This document shows, piece by piece, positions 35,781 through 47,718 of a DNA stretch of 64,000 bases. Where the stretch lies: assembly GCA_011317545.1 (NCBI GenBank), contig WUJK01000001.1:4011001-4075000 (forward strand), given 5' to 3'. This DNA is from Coniella vitis. Its lineage: Eukaryota; Ascomycota; Sordariomycetes; Diaporthales; Schizoparmaceae. The translations under genes were made by a program, and so were the position numbers. The notes under the pieces were generated by a model. That model did not search any database, was not told the DNA's origin, and worked only from the letters and a program-made list of their open reading frames with translations. Each line of letters begins with the position of its first letter. Position 1 is the first letter of the stretch.

Positions 35781-38700
35781 ATGGCTGCGTTCACACATGA
35801 TCAGCTTCGCTTCTTCATCGATCATTTGTTTCTGCCGCCCAAGATCAGCCAGTCTCAGACAGAGAATCATGTGCCTCAGCTCGACGACGCTCTACTACGA
35901 CTAGTCGTGGACTCCCTTACACAATTCGAAGGACTTGTTTCTGTCGACAAATGGCCTGCTCTTGCCGACATTATAGCTGCAGTACACCGCCAGGCTGATC
36001 TACAGCGCAATGGCACTCTAGACCCAGTCAAGCTGCGTAAATATCTGCGGGATTTACCCAATGACTGCGCAGGTAAGCTATGGTCCAGGCAGAAATATTG
36101 GGAAGATCCTGATGCATAGGAAATGGCTGACTTCAATCTCTTAGGTGCTGCGATTCCTCTTCATATGGTCTCCCAGAATTCCGGAATCATGATCAGCAAG
36201 TGTGCCCAGGGTATCAGATTCGAAGCATATGAGCTGTCGGCTACAAATAATGCTGTAATGTCTACACCAGGCAGACTCGTCCGACAATTCCCTGGCCCGG
36301 CGTTGGTTGTCGAGATGAGCCACTTCACCAATGCTGCTCTGCAAACTACCCTGGCCGAGAGTCTGTCCACCATGGCATATCAGCCTGCGCCGGACATGCT
36401 ACCGACTGTGAAGAAATCGGGTCAAGCCCAGGCGAACGAGCGGGATACGCCACACCCGGCCATCATTACGGAGCTCATGGTCGCCTTTCTCAGTCATTTC
36501 TCCAGAGTTCATGAAGAGGAGCGGCTCTTCAAGAACGTGAGAGATGATGTTCTATGGTCTGCTCCAAGCCATTTCCCTTGGCGGCGGTCTCCTCTTTGGC
36601 TGCATCTGCGAGTCGTGCTGCAGCTGCTGTTTAACCGAGCCGAACGTCAGATGGGTGCTTCCGATCACTCCATGTACAAGCATTTCATGCTCTACATTCT
36701 TGCTACCGTCCTCAAGAAATGCGCCACCGACGCTCCATCCATTCCGCTAGATGTTCTCCACTGCATGAGCGCCAAAATCGTCCAGCGTATGCAGAAACTC
36801 GGCATCTCGGGTACCAAGGAACAGCCGGCCGTTATCCGCTTTGTGAGAACCGTGCTCGAGCAGAGTTCTCAACTCGTGGCTACAAGGTGGTCGGCTGTTC
36901 AACAGCAAGATAAGAGAGTTCTCGACCTGGAAGCGCTCACTCAGCTCAAGTTTGATCAAGATCTGGACCTAGCACTGCCTCGTCTGGATGAGCGACTGGC
37001 CGAGATGAGAGACGATGGACACCTCAACACACGCTCTCCTTTCCAACCGACCTCGCACCTGATGGTGCTCTCACCAGAAACACTTTTTGAATTTGAGCCG
37101 CAATGCCCACCGCAGTATATGGTCTACAATTTGGCTCTATTTGAGCATTGGGTGTCTCATCATCTCGGCGCTTGGCTCCAAACCAACCAAGCGCTTCCAG
37201 GAGTCTGCGAAAACCTCAAGACGTTGATGCGACAATACTATGGCCATGCCAAAGCTTCTAAACCAACGTCACACAACCCAGAGCGGTGGTCTATTATTTT
37301 CCTCACTCTTCTCGAACTATGGATGGCTTTGGACAAAGCAGCATCTTCGCAGTTACCATTGCTCCACGATTACAATCCCGGCCTTCCTGTCAATGTGCTC
37401 TGCTGTTTCGTTCTACCCAAGCTGGATGATCTCATTCGTCTGCACAAGGTGGAGCAATACTTGGAACAACGGACCAAGAGAGTGCGACATGGGTCCGCTG
37501 GCTCGATTTTCAGAGATTTTGGGACACCGAACTGCTTCTCGGTCAGATATTTCGACCAATCCCCAGATCATCAGCAACTCCGGGAAAGCATCAAGGACAA
37601 GGCCACAAGAGATCGCCGCAATAAGTGCACAGAGCTCCAAACCTCGCAGGACCAATACAATGAGCTCATACGACTGTACAGAGAGCGCGGCTGCACATGT
37701 AAACGGTATCATCGGGACCTTTGCGAGGGATGCTCTGTTAAGCATCAGGCCGAGGGAATGACCATTACAATTCACGAATGGCCCTTGCCCAGCCGGGAAC
37801 TCGAGCTCAAATCGCTTGTATTCGAGCTCAACGTTCCGCCGGCGTTGTCCAACTGGCGTGATGCTACCATCTTTCTGCTGCAGAATGTCTTGGAATTGGA
37901 GCGCAAGAATGGATCGGCTACAGCAGGAGGCGTGCAATTGTTCCCACTCGCGGAATACGCAGCATTACTACCATACCAATCCGGCATGAACAACCGGATC
38001 GGCTTGGCCTCAAGCGCTCGACCGCATATGCAAACATTCCATGCACTGAGGTTCTCGGCGTCCAAAATCACAGAGCAAGACGTCTGCGTCCCTAATGGCA
38101 TGCAGTATGACTATTACGACGCGGATCTCAGGGTTTTCTTCACGCCTTTGTCATATACAGATGCTGTCCTACAGAAGTGCACCTACCAACTGCGTGAGAA
38201 ATCCGCTGTTCTGCGCCGCTTCATGCTTCGCGAGTTCCACGACCGAGACGCGACCCCGAATGAGGTGATTTCCTTACAATCCGAGTGTCCTGTGCATTTG
38301 TCGCTTGGCGAATTCAGAGCATTGGCGAGCATTTGTGTAGGACACCATCTGCAGTGGATGAATGTCCTTACCCAGCTCAAGTGTCCAACACTCAACTTGA
38401 ACAGTGCAGAGGCGGGTAGGGTGGTCTTGCAAGCCATTCACCAAGCAGGCCCTCGGGAAAACGAGAACCCCCGCCGCAGTGGCCATTGCATTCTTACAGA
38501 CAACGTGTTTACCGTAACAATGATTGAGGCGATCGAGGAGACTGCCACAAGGATCAAAGAAAATTGGCAGTCTGCTGCGACACTGGGCCTTCTGATATCT
38601 CTTCTTACGCGTGTCCTATCTTTGACACCCTGTGTTGATGTCGCTCGCCGCGCGTTGCGCTTATTATCCTCATTGCGAGGCATTGCTGATGGCTGGTTGC

Positions 38701-41700
38701 AAAAGCTCAAGAACCTGTTTGAGTCTTGCGGAAATGCCGAGCAAGATGCTCGATCACAGCAGTTCCTGCAAAGGATGGTCCAGGTCGCCTTGGTATGTTG
38801 CCAGACCTTCGACGTGGAACATAGACATCTCCAGGAAGTCATCGCAGACACCGGCAGCTCCTCGATACTGATACAAAACACCATGTGTATCCATGACTAC
38901 TACTCGCGCACGGAACATGGCTACGGTGGCCGGATCCTTTATCAAAAATGGCAGCAAGTTTCATATCGAGCATTCTCCTTGCTCGCTAGAGAGACTGTAG
39001 GCAAAGACCGTCCAACCTGCCTAGATGATGCTGCCCGCGCATATTGGCCAGACTATCAGCGAGGCGAAGCGTGGCGCCCTGCTGCGGCGTCCTTGCCTTA
39101 TTGGCTTGTCAGCAATACCGAGCCATGCTCGGGCGCATCGTCGAGTACTGTTCATTATAACCTCTTGACTGGCGAGTTCCTTGTCGATGGCGCACCGTTG
39201 GCACGTCTTCCGCCCGAGTACGAATCACACGAGCTCTACAAAGACCTGTTTGGTGAAGAAGTGTTTGAAATTGTACCGAGCTCGGCGTGTGGAATGCGTT
39301 TCTCTTCCAAGCGGTATTTCATGGAGCATAAACTGCAGTTTGGCATGCGAGGCACCCAACTTGTTGTTCGCGCCACTGCACGCGAAGACAACCAGAGTTG
39401 GGATCTCGTTCCGCGGCACTTGTTACGCAGTGATCTGCCCGATTACTTTGTCGACAACTTCTTCCATTGGTACAATGTAAAGACTGGTGTAGTAGAGCTT
39501 CGCGACAGGGCTGCGCCGTGGAGTCGTGGGGACTGCTGGTGCTTGACGCTCATTTCTGGCAACTGGCTGCTTCGAAAGGACGGCATGCGGCTTGTTGCTC
39601 CACGCACTGACACTGCGCAGCAGATAGCTGCAGTATTCTCGTCTCTCAAACCGCCGCTGTCTATCAACATCATTCTTCAAGCAGATAACAAGACCGTGAG
39701 GATCGATATTCCAACACTGCGTGCAGAGTTTCGCCTATCTCTGGGGACGACGTCCATCCTGTCTCAGAAACAGCGAGGCTTCCAAGTGGACAATGACCAG
39801 GCTGTCGGCACACTGATCGGCTTCAAGACAATGCTCGTTCTAAAGAATTTGCATACAAACAGCCGCAAAGTCCTGATTCCGGATGGACACCCACAAGTTT
39901 CCCGAAACGGAGACCACGTCTCCGTGTCGGTCAGATCATTAAGCCACTCGGTCCATGTATACGATGTGAACGAAAGAATGCAGATCCTAAGCGACAATGG
40001 AGGTCTACAGAGCAAGCTGTTCCTCTGCTACCTACATGCCTTGACCTCGTCTTGTCTGGCAGATCCCCTGACACACCGCAGCGGTACAGAGCAGTCGCTC
40101 TCCATCCTCAAGAGCGCGGCGGTCAAGTCTTTCCAGGTGTTATCGCGCGACAACTTGAGGATATTGGAGGAGATTGGCACGCTCACCCCGCGGAGGCAGT
40201 TCCACCCAGAACACATCAAGGACATGCAGACTGTCACGTGGAATGAAGCGCTTCCTGCTCTGTCGCAGGACACGCACTTCTACGTTGTCGTGAACGAGCT
40301 GCTCGATCAAAACGAAGAAGCCAAGCTCTACCGCCCAGAAGAGTACGTCAAGCCTTCTCGTCTTCCCGAGATCCCTCAAGATCTGATCGACCGCGACCTG
40401 TTGCGCTCATCCACGTTTCGGATCGCTGGGTTTGGGGCTGAAGACTGGGCGGTGCACTCGGATCTCATCTATCCTTCCAGAGACTTGCAGCAAAACTCGC
40501 CACGAGCATCACGAGCCCAGCATGTACTCGAGATGATGCTGCAGAAGAAATTCGTGAAAGGATCACCAACAGGAGCCGCTCTCAGCACTCATATCTTGGA
40601 CTTCCTCGGCGCCGGGAACGTCCCCGTCCATGGCCCAGAGAATGCCCAAACAACGCGTGCGAGCTTGCGGTATGATGCCATGTGGCTCAAAGAACATCAG
40701 AGGCATTGGAAGGATATGTGGTGTTGGATGCATCAGCACGCTGCAGACGCTGCGTTCGCACAGCCTGAACAACGTTTCCGCTTGATCATGTGGTTTGCAA
40801 CCATGGCGTTTGCGGCCAAGGCCGACTTGCCCATCATCCATGCAGCAGCCGCGCTGTTTCTTGTCCCAGAGATGCAAGCCATCAAGCCACTCTGTACGGA
40901 TCAGCTGCCTCGGCACACGGCAGCTTACCACCTTGACCAAGGCTACTCTGTTGTTCGCTACCAAGTAGAAAGAGAAATCCAAGGCAGTCTCTTCTCACTA
41001 GAGCAGTGTTCAGAGTGGTCATTGTCGCGCCGGCATCAAGAGGAGGACTGGAAATATAAGAAGCGAAGATCTCGCACCCATAAAGACAACCAAAAAAAGT
41101 CAGTCAGACTATTTCTGGACTATGTAGAGTCGCAGTTCCCTTCTGCCAGCCTTGCACCTCCTCGGGACCGGCTCGGCTTCAGTGGGCATGTCGATGTCGG
41201 AAAAGCACTGTCGTCTGCTCGACCACTGTTCAAGATGTGGTATGACAATCATAGATTCAAGCTCTACGTGTCCAGGGTCTCAGAAATCATCAAAAACCAG
41301 TCCTCTGCCACCTTACACCTTTGGCGGCTCACCTTCGACCTGCCAGCAGCGTCACTATCCCCCTTGATCCAGCGTCATATAGCGACGACGCACATTTTTG
41401 TGCACCCGCCAGAGACTACGATCCCAGGTCAGCCGCTCTTAGCTGCGCATCGTCTGCTATTCAGAACACCAAGGTGTGGACAGGAACACTCAGCACCGCA
41501 TTTGAGTGCATTGGTCCGCATCAAGGAAGCCTGTGCTAAGACCGAGTTGGAACGGGAATACGCACAGGACCTGAAACAAAGTCAGGCCAAGTGGACGGAC
41601 CAGAGTGATGTTCAGAGCGCCAAGGTGCGAGTCGATCATGAGACATTGCGTTCCATCCTGGAGGGTTATGTCGTTGACACGGAGAAACATGCATCGTCTC

Positions 41701-44700
41701 TGCTCCAGTGCATGGTGGAGGCAGCGCGACACAGCTTGTCGGAAAATACCATTCCTGAGGCTTTCCAACACGGCCCTCGCCTTTCTTCCGTTTTTTTCCT
41801 CCACCAGCTGTCGCTGAACGGATGGGAAGATGGCCCCGGATGGCTCAATCTGCCTGATTCATGGAAGCCGTGGATTGTCGCTTATGGCATCGCCATCACG
41901 GAGCATCAGCGTGCGACAAAGTTGCTCCAGTGCATGGAAAACGAGAACGATTTTATCAAAGAGCTCTCAAACGAAGGTCATACCAATTGGAACCCCGAGC
42001 AGCATCCTGATTCTTTGCTCATGGAGGCGGAAAGCGGGTTGATGATCAGAAGTGTCCAAGCAGACATCGCACAACAGATGAGGTGAGTCCTAGCACCATC
42101 CACCATGGTGAACGCAATCTGAAGGGGGATATAAGCAACCCCCCCTCGTCAATTCATGTGCTAGACTAAAATGTGCTTCCAGAGACCCCCCACATTCACA
42201 AAATACCGTCATGCAACTCAACATGGGAGAAGGCAAGTCATCCATCATTGTTCCCATCGTGTCAGTATCCCTAGCGGACCGATCCAGGCTGGTTCGCGTG
42301 ATCGTAGCGAAGCCTCAATCGCGACAAATGCTCCGCATGTTGGTATCAAAGCTCGGTGGGCTGCTCAACCGCCGAGTCTTCCACCTGCCTTTTTCTCGCG
42401 CACTGAGGTTGACACAGTCGGACGCTGAGGGCATTCTTGCAAAGTGTCAGCTCTGCATGGAGGTCCGTGGAGTCATGCTTCTTCAGCCAGAGCATATCCT
42501 TTCCCTCAAACTCATGGGCATCGAATCTTTTCTTTCCGGAAGGGAGTCCCTAGGCCGTTGTCTGGTACAGACACAGAATTTCCTAGACGCCAATGCTCGT
42601 GATCTGGTGGACGAAAGCGACGAGAATTTCAATGCAAAGTTCGAGTTGATTTACTCCATGGGTGATCAAAGGGCCATGGAATTTGCGCCCAACCGCTGGA
42701 TCGTTGTTCAGATGGTGCTTGGCTTGATCGGAGACCGAGCTGCCATGGTCAAGGAGAAGCTCCCCTCGTCCATTGACGTCCTCCAACGGCCACACGGCTT
42801 CCCGCGGATTAGGACATTCATGAAGGATGCCACAGACGAGCTACTGCGTCTGGTCGCAGGAGATATATGCGACAAGGGCATGCGTGGCTTTGTGCTTTCC
42901 CGCCAGAGCCCGCAAACCCGAGATGCCGTCCACAGGTACATTACGCAACCTTGCTTGGACGACAGCGACAGGCTTAAAGTCGAAGAGAGCACCACCGTCT
43001 GGGGCGAGACGACCAAGCCATTCATTCTGCTCTTGCGGGGCCTCTTCGCCACAGGAATCCTCGGATTCGTGCTTTCGCGCAAGCGCTGGCGCGTCAACTA
43101 CGGTCTCGACGATACGAGAAGTCCCCCGACAAGGCTCGCGGTTCCCTACAGGGCAAAGGACAGCCCCTCGCCACGCTCCGAGTTCAGTCATCCCGAGGTT
43201 GTGATCGCCTTGACATGTTTGAGCTACTATTACCAGGGCCTGAGCGACAGTGACCTTTTCCTCGTCTTCAACACTCTGGTTGAGTCGGATCACGCCGACG
43301 AGGAATATCAATGCTGGCTTGAGAAGTCGCCGCATCTTGCAAAAGGCTTTCGTCAGCTGATGGGCGTCAACCTCAAGGATGGCATCCAGTGTAAGAAGGA
43401 TATCTTTCCAGCCTGTAAGTCGAGCTCTTTTATGATCGATCTCCCACTTTTTTTCCATCTTTCTTTTTTCTTTCTTTTCGATCAAATCACAAGAAAGAGC
43501 AAAACTGATTCAGCAACCACGGACTAGTCCGCTACAACAAGCACACAATCGACTACTTCCTGCAGAAGATTGTCTTCCCAAGGTATATCAAAGAATTCCC
43601 GCAAAAGCTCTCTGCATCTGGCTGGGACCTCGGTATGCGCAAAGCCCACCCAACAACCGGCTTCAGCGGCACCATCGACTCCAAGTGTCTCCTGCCGTTA
43701 GATGTCCAGTATCTCGGGTTACCGGACCAAGAGGGAACAAATGCTCAGGTACTGGATTACTTGCTGCGCCCTGAAAACGGAGTGGTCCTGGTACCAGAAC
43801 CCAAGCCAAGCAGATCTGGAAAAGAGAACTCGACCAGTGGTCACAGAGCGTCTGCTTCTGATGCCGAGACGCTCATCAACCTTGTTCTCGCACAAGAAGA
43901 CCCATCACTGCGCGTCATCCTCGACGTCGGCGCCCAGATTATTGAGCTGACGAACTGCCAAGTGGCCGAAAGCTGGCTGGCCCAGGCCCGCGGCAGGGAC
44001 CCTTCCATCCAAGCGGCCATTTACTTTGACCTCCACGAGGAGATGATGGTTCTCGACTACAGTGGATCTGCCGAGCCCTTTTGGACGTCCCCTTATGTTG
44101 ATCAGTTGGACTCTTGTCTGGTCTTTCTTGACGAGGCTCATACACGAGGCATCGACCTCAGACTGCCAGAGCATTACAGGGCAGCGGTGACACTGGGTGC
44201 CAGTCTGACCAAAGATCGGCTGGTCCAAGGTCAGTCCACAGTTCTTCTCATCTGAATTTCAGTGTATCTACATCCGCTAACCATACCCACTGCACCTAGC
44301 CTGTATGAGGATGAGGAAACTAGGCAAAGGACAGTCCGTGCTCTTCTGCGTCCCACCAGACATCCAGACCAAGATCCGCAAACTCAGGCTGCTCGAGGCT
44401 TCTTCAGTCTCTGCTCCCCCAGACAAGAATCCCCTTGCCAACGACATAAGCGTCCTGGAGGTCCTTGGCTGGGCAATCAGCGAGTCGATCCGGGAGATCC
44501 AGAACAACATTCCCCTGTGGGCTGTCCAAGGCCGTCGGTTCACCCATCAGCAATGCCACTGGAAGTCCTGCGCCAGCGAAGACGGCACCACGTCAATGAA
44601 CCCGGCGAATGCTCGCCGCTTCCTCGAGGACGAGGCGCAGAGCTTGCAGCGCCTCTACCAGCCCCAGCCACCCTCAGAAACAGATACAGCCCCTCCACCC

Positions 44701-45741
44701 CACGGCAACGCCCCCGTCAGCGCCCGGCTCAAGGAGATCACCCAGCGCTGCGCCGATTACGGCGCACTGGAAATCGACGAAGCGGCGCTGGAGGAGGAAC
44801 AGGAGCGAGAGCTCGCCCCCGAGATCGAGCAGGAGCGCCAGATAGAGCGGCCCGATCCCGCCGGGGCAGCCCAGCACGCGTTACATCCTGACGTGCAAGG
44901 CTTCGTGGCCTCGGGCAGACTGCGCAGCCTCACATCGCCTGCCTTTCGGCCCGCTTTCCAGGCGCTCGGCGACACAACCGCGGCGCTGACGTGCAAATTC
45001 GACACGGCACAGTTCCCGGGCGACGTCCTTGTGACGACGGATTTCGCAACGACGGTGGTGGTCCCAGCCCCATCTGGAGGCTTCGTCTCGGATGCGTACC
45101 AGCGTCCCGTGCAGTGGATTCTCAGCAGCCACAACAGACAAGGAGAGGGCGATGAGCATGGCTGGCAGCACCTCGTCATCATCAGCCCGTACGAAGCGCA
45201 GAAATTACTCCCGCAGATCCAAACAAGCAAGCACGTCACATTGCACACCTACGCGCCGCGACCCAGCCAGGGCTTTGCCCCCATTGACGGTCTCGATCTC
45301 TACACGGTGCCCTCGTCGTCGTCGTCGTCGTCTCTGCTGAGCTGGGACACGCAGCGTTTCCCACTCCCCGAGCATCTCAAACTCCAGCTTAACCTCTTTG
45401 CCGGCCAGCTCTACCTACACGACTATGACGAGTACGATGGGCTATGCCGGATGCTCCGGCTTTCGTCGCGCAAGAGCACAGCGGATACAGACGTGGGCAT
45501 GGATGGGTACATCATCTCGTCGACAGACCCCGAGACGGCGGCCGCGATTCGAGCGTCGGGCTTCAGAACGAGCCCGGTGCCGTTCTTGAAGACGTTTCTG
45601 ACTCTGGGCCGGCGGGATTGTCTGTCGATTGAGAAGACGCATTTGGGTCGCATGTTGGATGGGATTCCTCTGGGACGAGGGGATTTTGAGGCAGAGGGTG
45701 AAGGCGAGCGGAGGGTGCTTGTGATGCGTGGAAAAGGGTGA
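35781..45741 (+). CDS. Giant DUF3638/DUF3645-family protein (3,201 residues), putative ATPase
   Basis: Five exons (35781-36072, 36145-42082, 42183-43414, 43528-44229, 44300-45741; introns 72, 100, 113, 70 bases) give 3,201 residues. The N-terminus (QLRFFIDHLFLPPK..., about residues 1-300) resembles the conserved N-terminal module of these fungal proteins (DUF6606 type). A long helical, repeat-free middle follows, then the conserved core: MQLNMGEGKSSIIVPI at residues 2087-2102 with a P-loop-like GEGKSS (2092-2097), VIVAKPQSRQMLRML, a TGFSGTID segment at 2531-2537, CLVFLDEAHTRGIDLRLP with DEAH at 2689-2692, and KDRLVQACMRMRKLGKGQS around 2716-2734. The C-terminal ~450 residues are less conserved, with a Glu/Gln/Arg coiled-coil stretch (DEAALEEEQERELAPEIEQ) and a Ser run from a TCG microsatellite at 45308-45333. 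The family is widespread in fungi but, as far as I know, has no firmly established function; database names vary. Helicase/SecA-like motif order is my inference. Confidence 0.9.
45308..45333. repeat. (TCG)n coding microsatellite
   Basis: About eight TCG-type units within the last exon of the giant gene, encoding a Ser run near the C-terminus; likely length-polymorphic. Confidence 0.7.
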
Positions 45742-46017
45742 TCAGAATGTTAGAAGATGAGGGCAAGGAGAAGGAGATTAGAGACGCACAGGTGAATGAA
45801 TGTACAAGGTGTTCTGGTGGGATGACAAGCTTGAATAATTGTGCGCTAGCCGAGACAAATGCAAATCATTCTGGTTCTCAACTATGTACAAACACAAACG
45901 AAAAGAAGGAACCCATGTACACTTGTATGAATATATCCAACCATATGCCTCCGTTATGTTACATGTATGCATGCCAATGGGGGGCCCTTTGCTATTCAAA
46001 ATCTGGAGCTCAATAAA

Positions 46018-47718
46018 TCACCACACAATCGCGGATAGCGTGGCTGCTTCGTCATCAAAGATGCACTCCCAGCTATCAGGCTCGGTGGGATCGCCGTGGC
46101 CCGTGTACACATTGCGGTAAGGATACCTGCAGTGCTTCCTCTGGAAGGCGACCTCGCCGGTGCTCTGCGTCTCGTTGACATATGCTGTGCCCATGATGGT
46201 CTCGGGCGCGATGCCCTCCTCGACCCAGCGCACCAGCGCCATCAGCACATTGCCCTCTGGGTTGTCGGTCCAGTTGCTCGCAAGGGCCTGGCCGATGAAC
46301 GTCGCGCCGGGGCCGCCCGTGCAGTGGCCCATGCCGCTGATGCGGAAGAAGCGGTAGAACTCGTCGAGCTCGTCGTGCGTCTTGTTCATGGTGCTGGCGA
46401 CGTGCTCGTAGTAGCGGGGCGAGTTGTAGCTCGAGATGACAGGGTCTTGCTGGCCGTGGAAGTGCAGGATCTTGGCGCCCTTGTCTTGGACGGCGGACAG
46501 GTCGCCTTCCCAGGTCTGCACGTTGAATGGGTTCTGCACGGCGGCGGCGGTCATGTCGGTGGCGTTGAAGTCGGCGGGGTTCCACGACGGGTTGTCCCAG
46601 ACGACGTAGCGGAACCAGTCGTCCGAGTAGGCGAAGGAGGCGCCCGTGTAGTAGGTTGACGTGGCCGCGAGCTCGGAGCCGGGCTGCATGGCAGGGTAGA
46701 CGAGGGAGTTGCTCTCCGAGTTGATGAGCGGGGAGAGGAACTTGCGGACAGTGGTGGCCTGCGGGTCCGTCAGGCAAGAGCTGGCGTTGGCGGTTGTGTT
46801 TGCGGAGCAGAGGATGGCGCTGCTGGGGCTGTAGCGGCAGACGCTGGGCGCTTCGATGATGCCGTCGATGTAGCCGTCGAGCGCATCGCACTGCGCCAGG
46901 ATGTCGTCGTGGACCACTGTCCACAGCTCATCGGGAACATAGGTGGCGGCAGACGAGTTGCCCTCGATGGGGTAGAAGTGGCCGCTCCACGTCGACAGAT
47001 TGGCCTGCGAGACAGCGGGGGCGCCGACGCTCCAGCCGTCAAAGTCCTCGGGGAAGTCCTGGGCGGCCTTGAAGCCCTGGCGGCCGCCCGTCGAACAGCC
47101 GAAGTAGTAGGACTTGGTGTACTCCTGGCCGTAGAACAGGTTGGAGACCTCCTTGCCGAGGACGACGCCCAGGTGCATGGCGCGGTAGACATAGTCCTCG
47201 AGGACCTGCTTGTCGGCAAAGGCCTTGCCACTCGTGCCGTTGTGGCCGTTGTTGGTGGCCACGGCGCTGAAGCCCAGGTGGGTGGTGTAGGCCATGTCGG
47301 CGTACTTGATGCAACCCGAAACGCCGCTGTTGCCCGTGGAGAGGAAGCGGCCCGTCCAGGCCTGCGGCGTGGGCAGCCAGACCTCGCTGCTGATGTTGGA
47401 CTGGTTCGAGGTGGGCACGAACATGGCGACGCGGCACAGGTCGGCGCTCACGACCTGCCACTGGTCGCCGCAGGACGCATCGTAGTCGGGCAGGGAGAGG
47501 TTGGTGCCGGCTGTGACGGTCTCGGTGAACCAGACGGTGGCGTTGGCCAGGCTGCCGTTGTCGCTCGCGCGCAGCACGTTGGCAAACTCGAGGCACTGCG
47601 CGTTGAAGTCGCTGCCGCCAGTCGAGTTGCGCGGCTGGCTGGCCAACGCGCTGGCCAGCGAGGCGGCCAGAGGCAGCGTCTGCAAGAGCAGGCTGGCCGA
47701 GGCTTTGCTGGCGAGCAT
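46018..47718 (-). CDS. Secreted tannase / feruloyl esterase family enzyme
   Basis: Intronless, 566 residues. Members of this family (Pfam tannase, fungal FaeB and tannases) hydrolyse esters of phenolic acids such as ferulate in plant cell walls or gallate in tannins. A signal peptide is present (MLASKASASLLLQTLPLAAS). Catalytic residues fit the CS-D-HC pattern: Cys208-Ser209 in YFGCSTGGRQG, Asp425 in HGQQDPVIS, and His465-Cys466 in GMGHCTGG, with the two Cys expected to form a disulfide. A calcium-binding loop DALDGYIDGII lies at 278-288. About a dozen N-glycosylation sites are present. Substrate (feruloyl versus gallate) cannot be decided from sequence alone. An upstream frame adds a poly-Leu stretch from a CTC/CTG-rich leader (47750-47800), but the ATG at 47718 gives a normal signal peptide. 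The coding sequence is markedly GC-rich. It is convergent with the giant gene. Confidence 0.9.
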   Translation of the reverse strand: MLASKASASLLLQTLPLAASLASALASQPRNSTGGSDFNAQCLEFANVLRASDNGSLANATVWFTETVTAGTNLSLPDYDASCGDQWQVVSADLCRVAMFVPTSNQSNISSEVWLPTPQAWTGRFLSTGNSGVSGCIKYADMAYTTHLGFSAVATNNGHNGTSGKAFADKQVLEDYVYRAMHLGVVLGKEVSNLFYGQEYTKSYYFGCSTGGRQGFKAAQDFPEDFDGWSVGAPAVSQANLSTWSGHFYPIEGNSSAATYVPDELWTVVHDDILAQCDALDGYIDGIIEAPSVCRYSPSSAILCSANTTANASSCLTDPQATTVRKFLSPLINSESNSLVYPAMQPGSELAATSTYYTGASFAYSDDWFRYVVWDNPSWNPADFNATDMTAAAVQNPFNVQTWEGDLSAVQDKGAKILHFHGQQDPVISSYNSPRYYEHVASTMNKTHDELDEFYRFFRISGMGHCTGGPGATFIGQALASNWTDNPEGNVLMALVRWVEEGIAPETIMGTAYVNETQSTGEVAFQRKHCRYPYRNVYTGHGDPTEPDSWECIFDDEAATLSAIVW

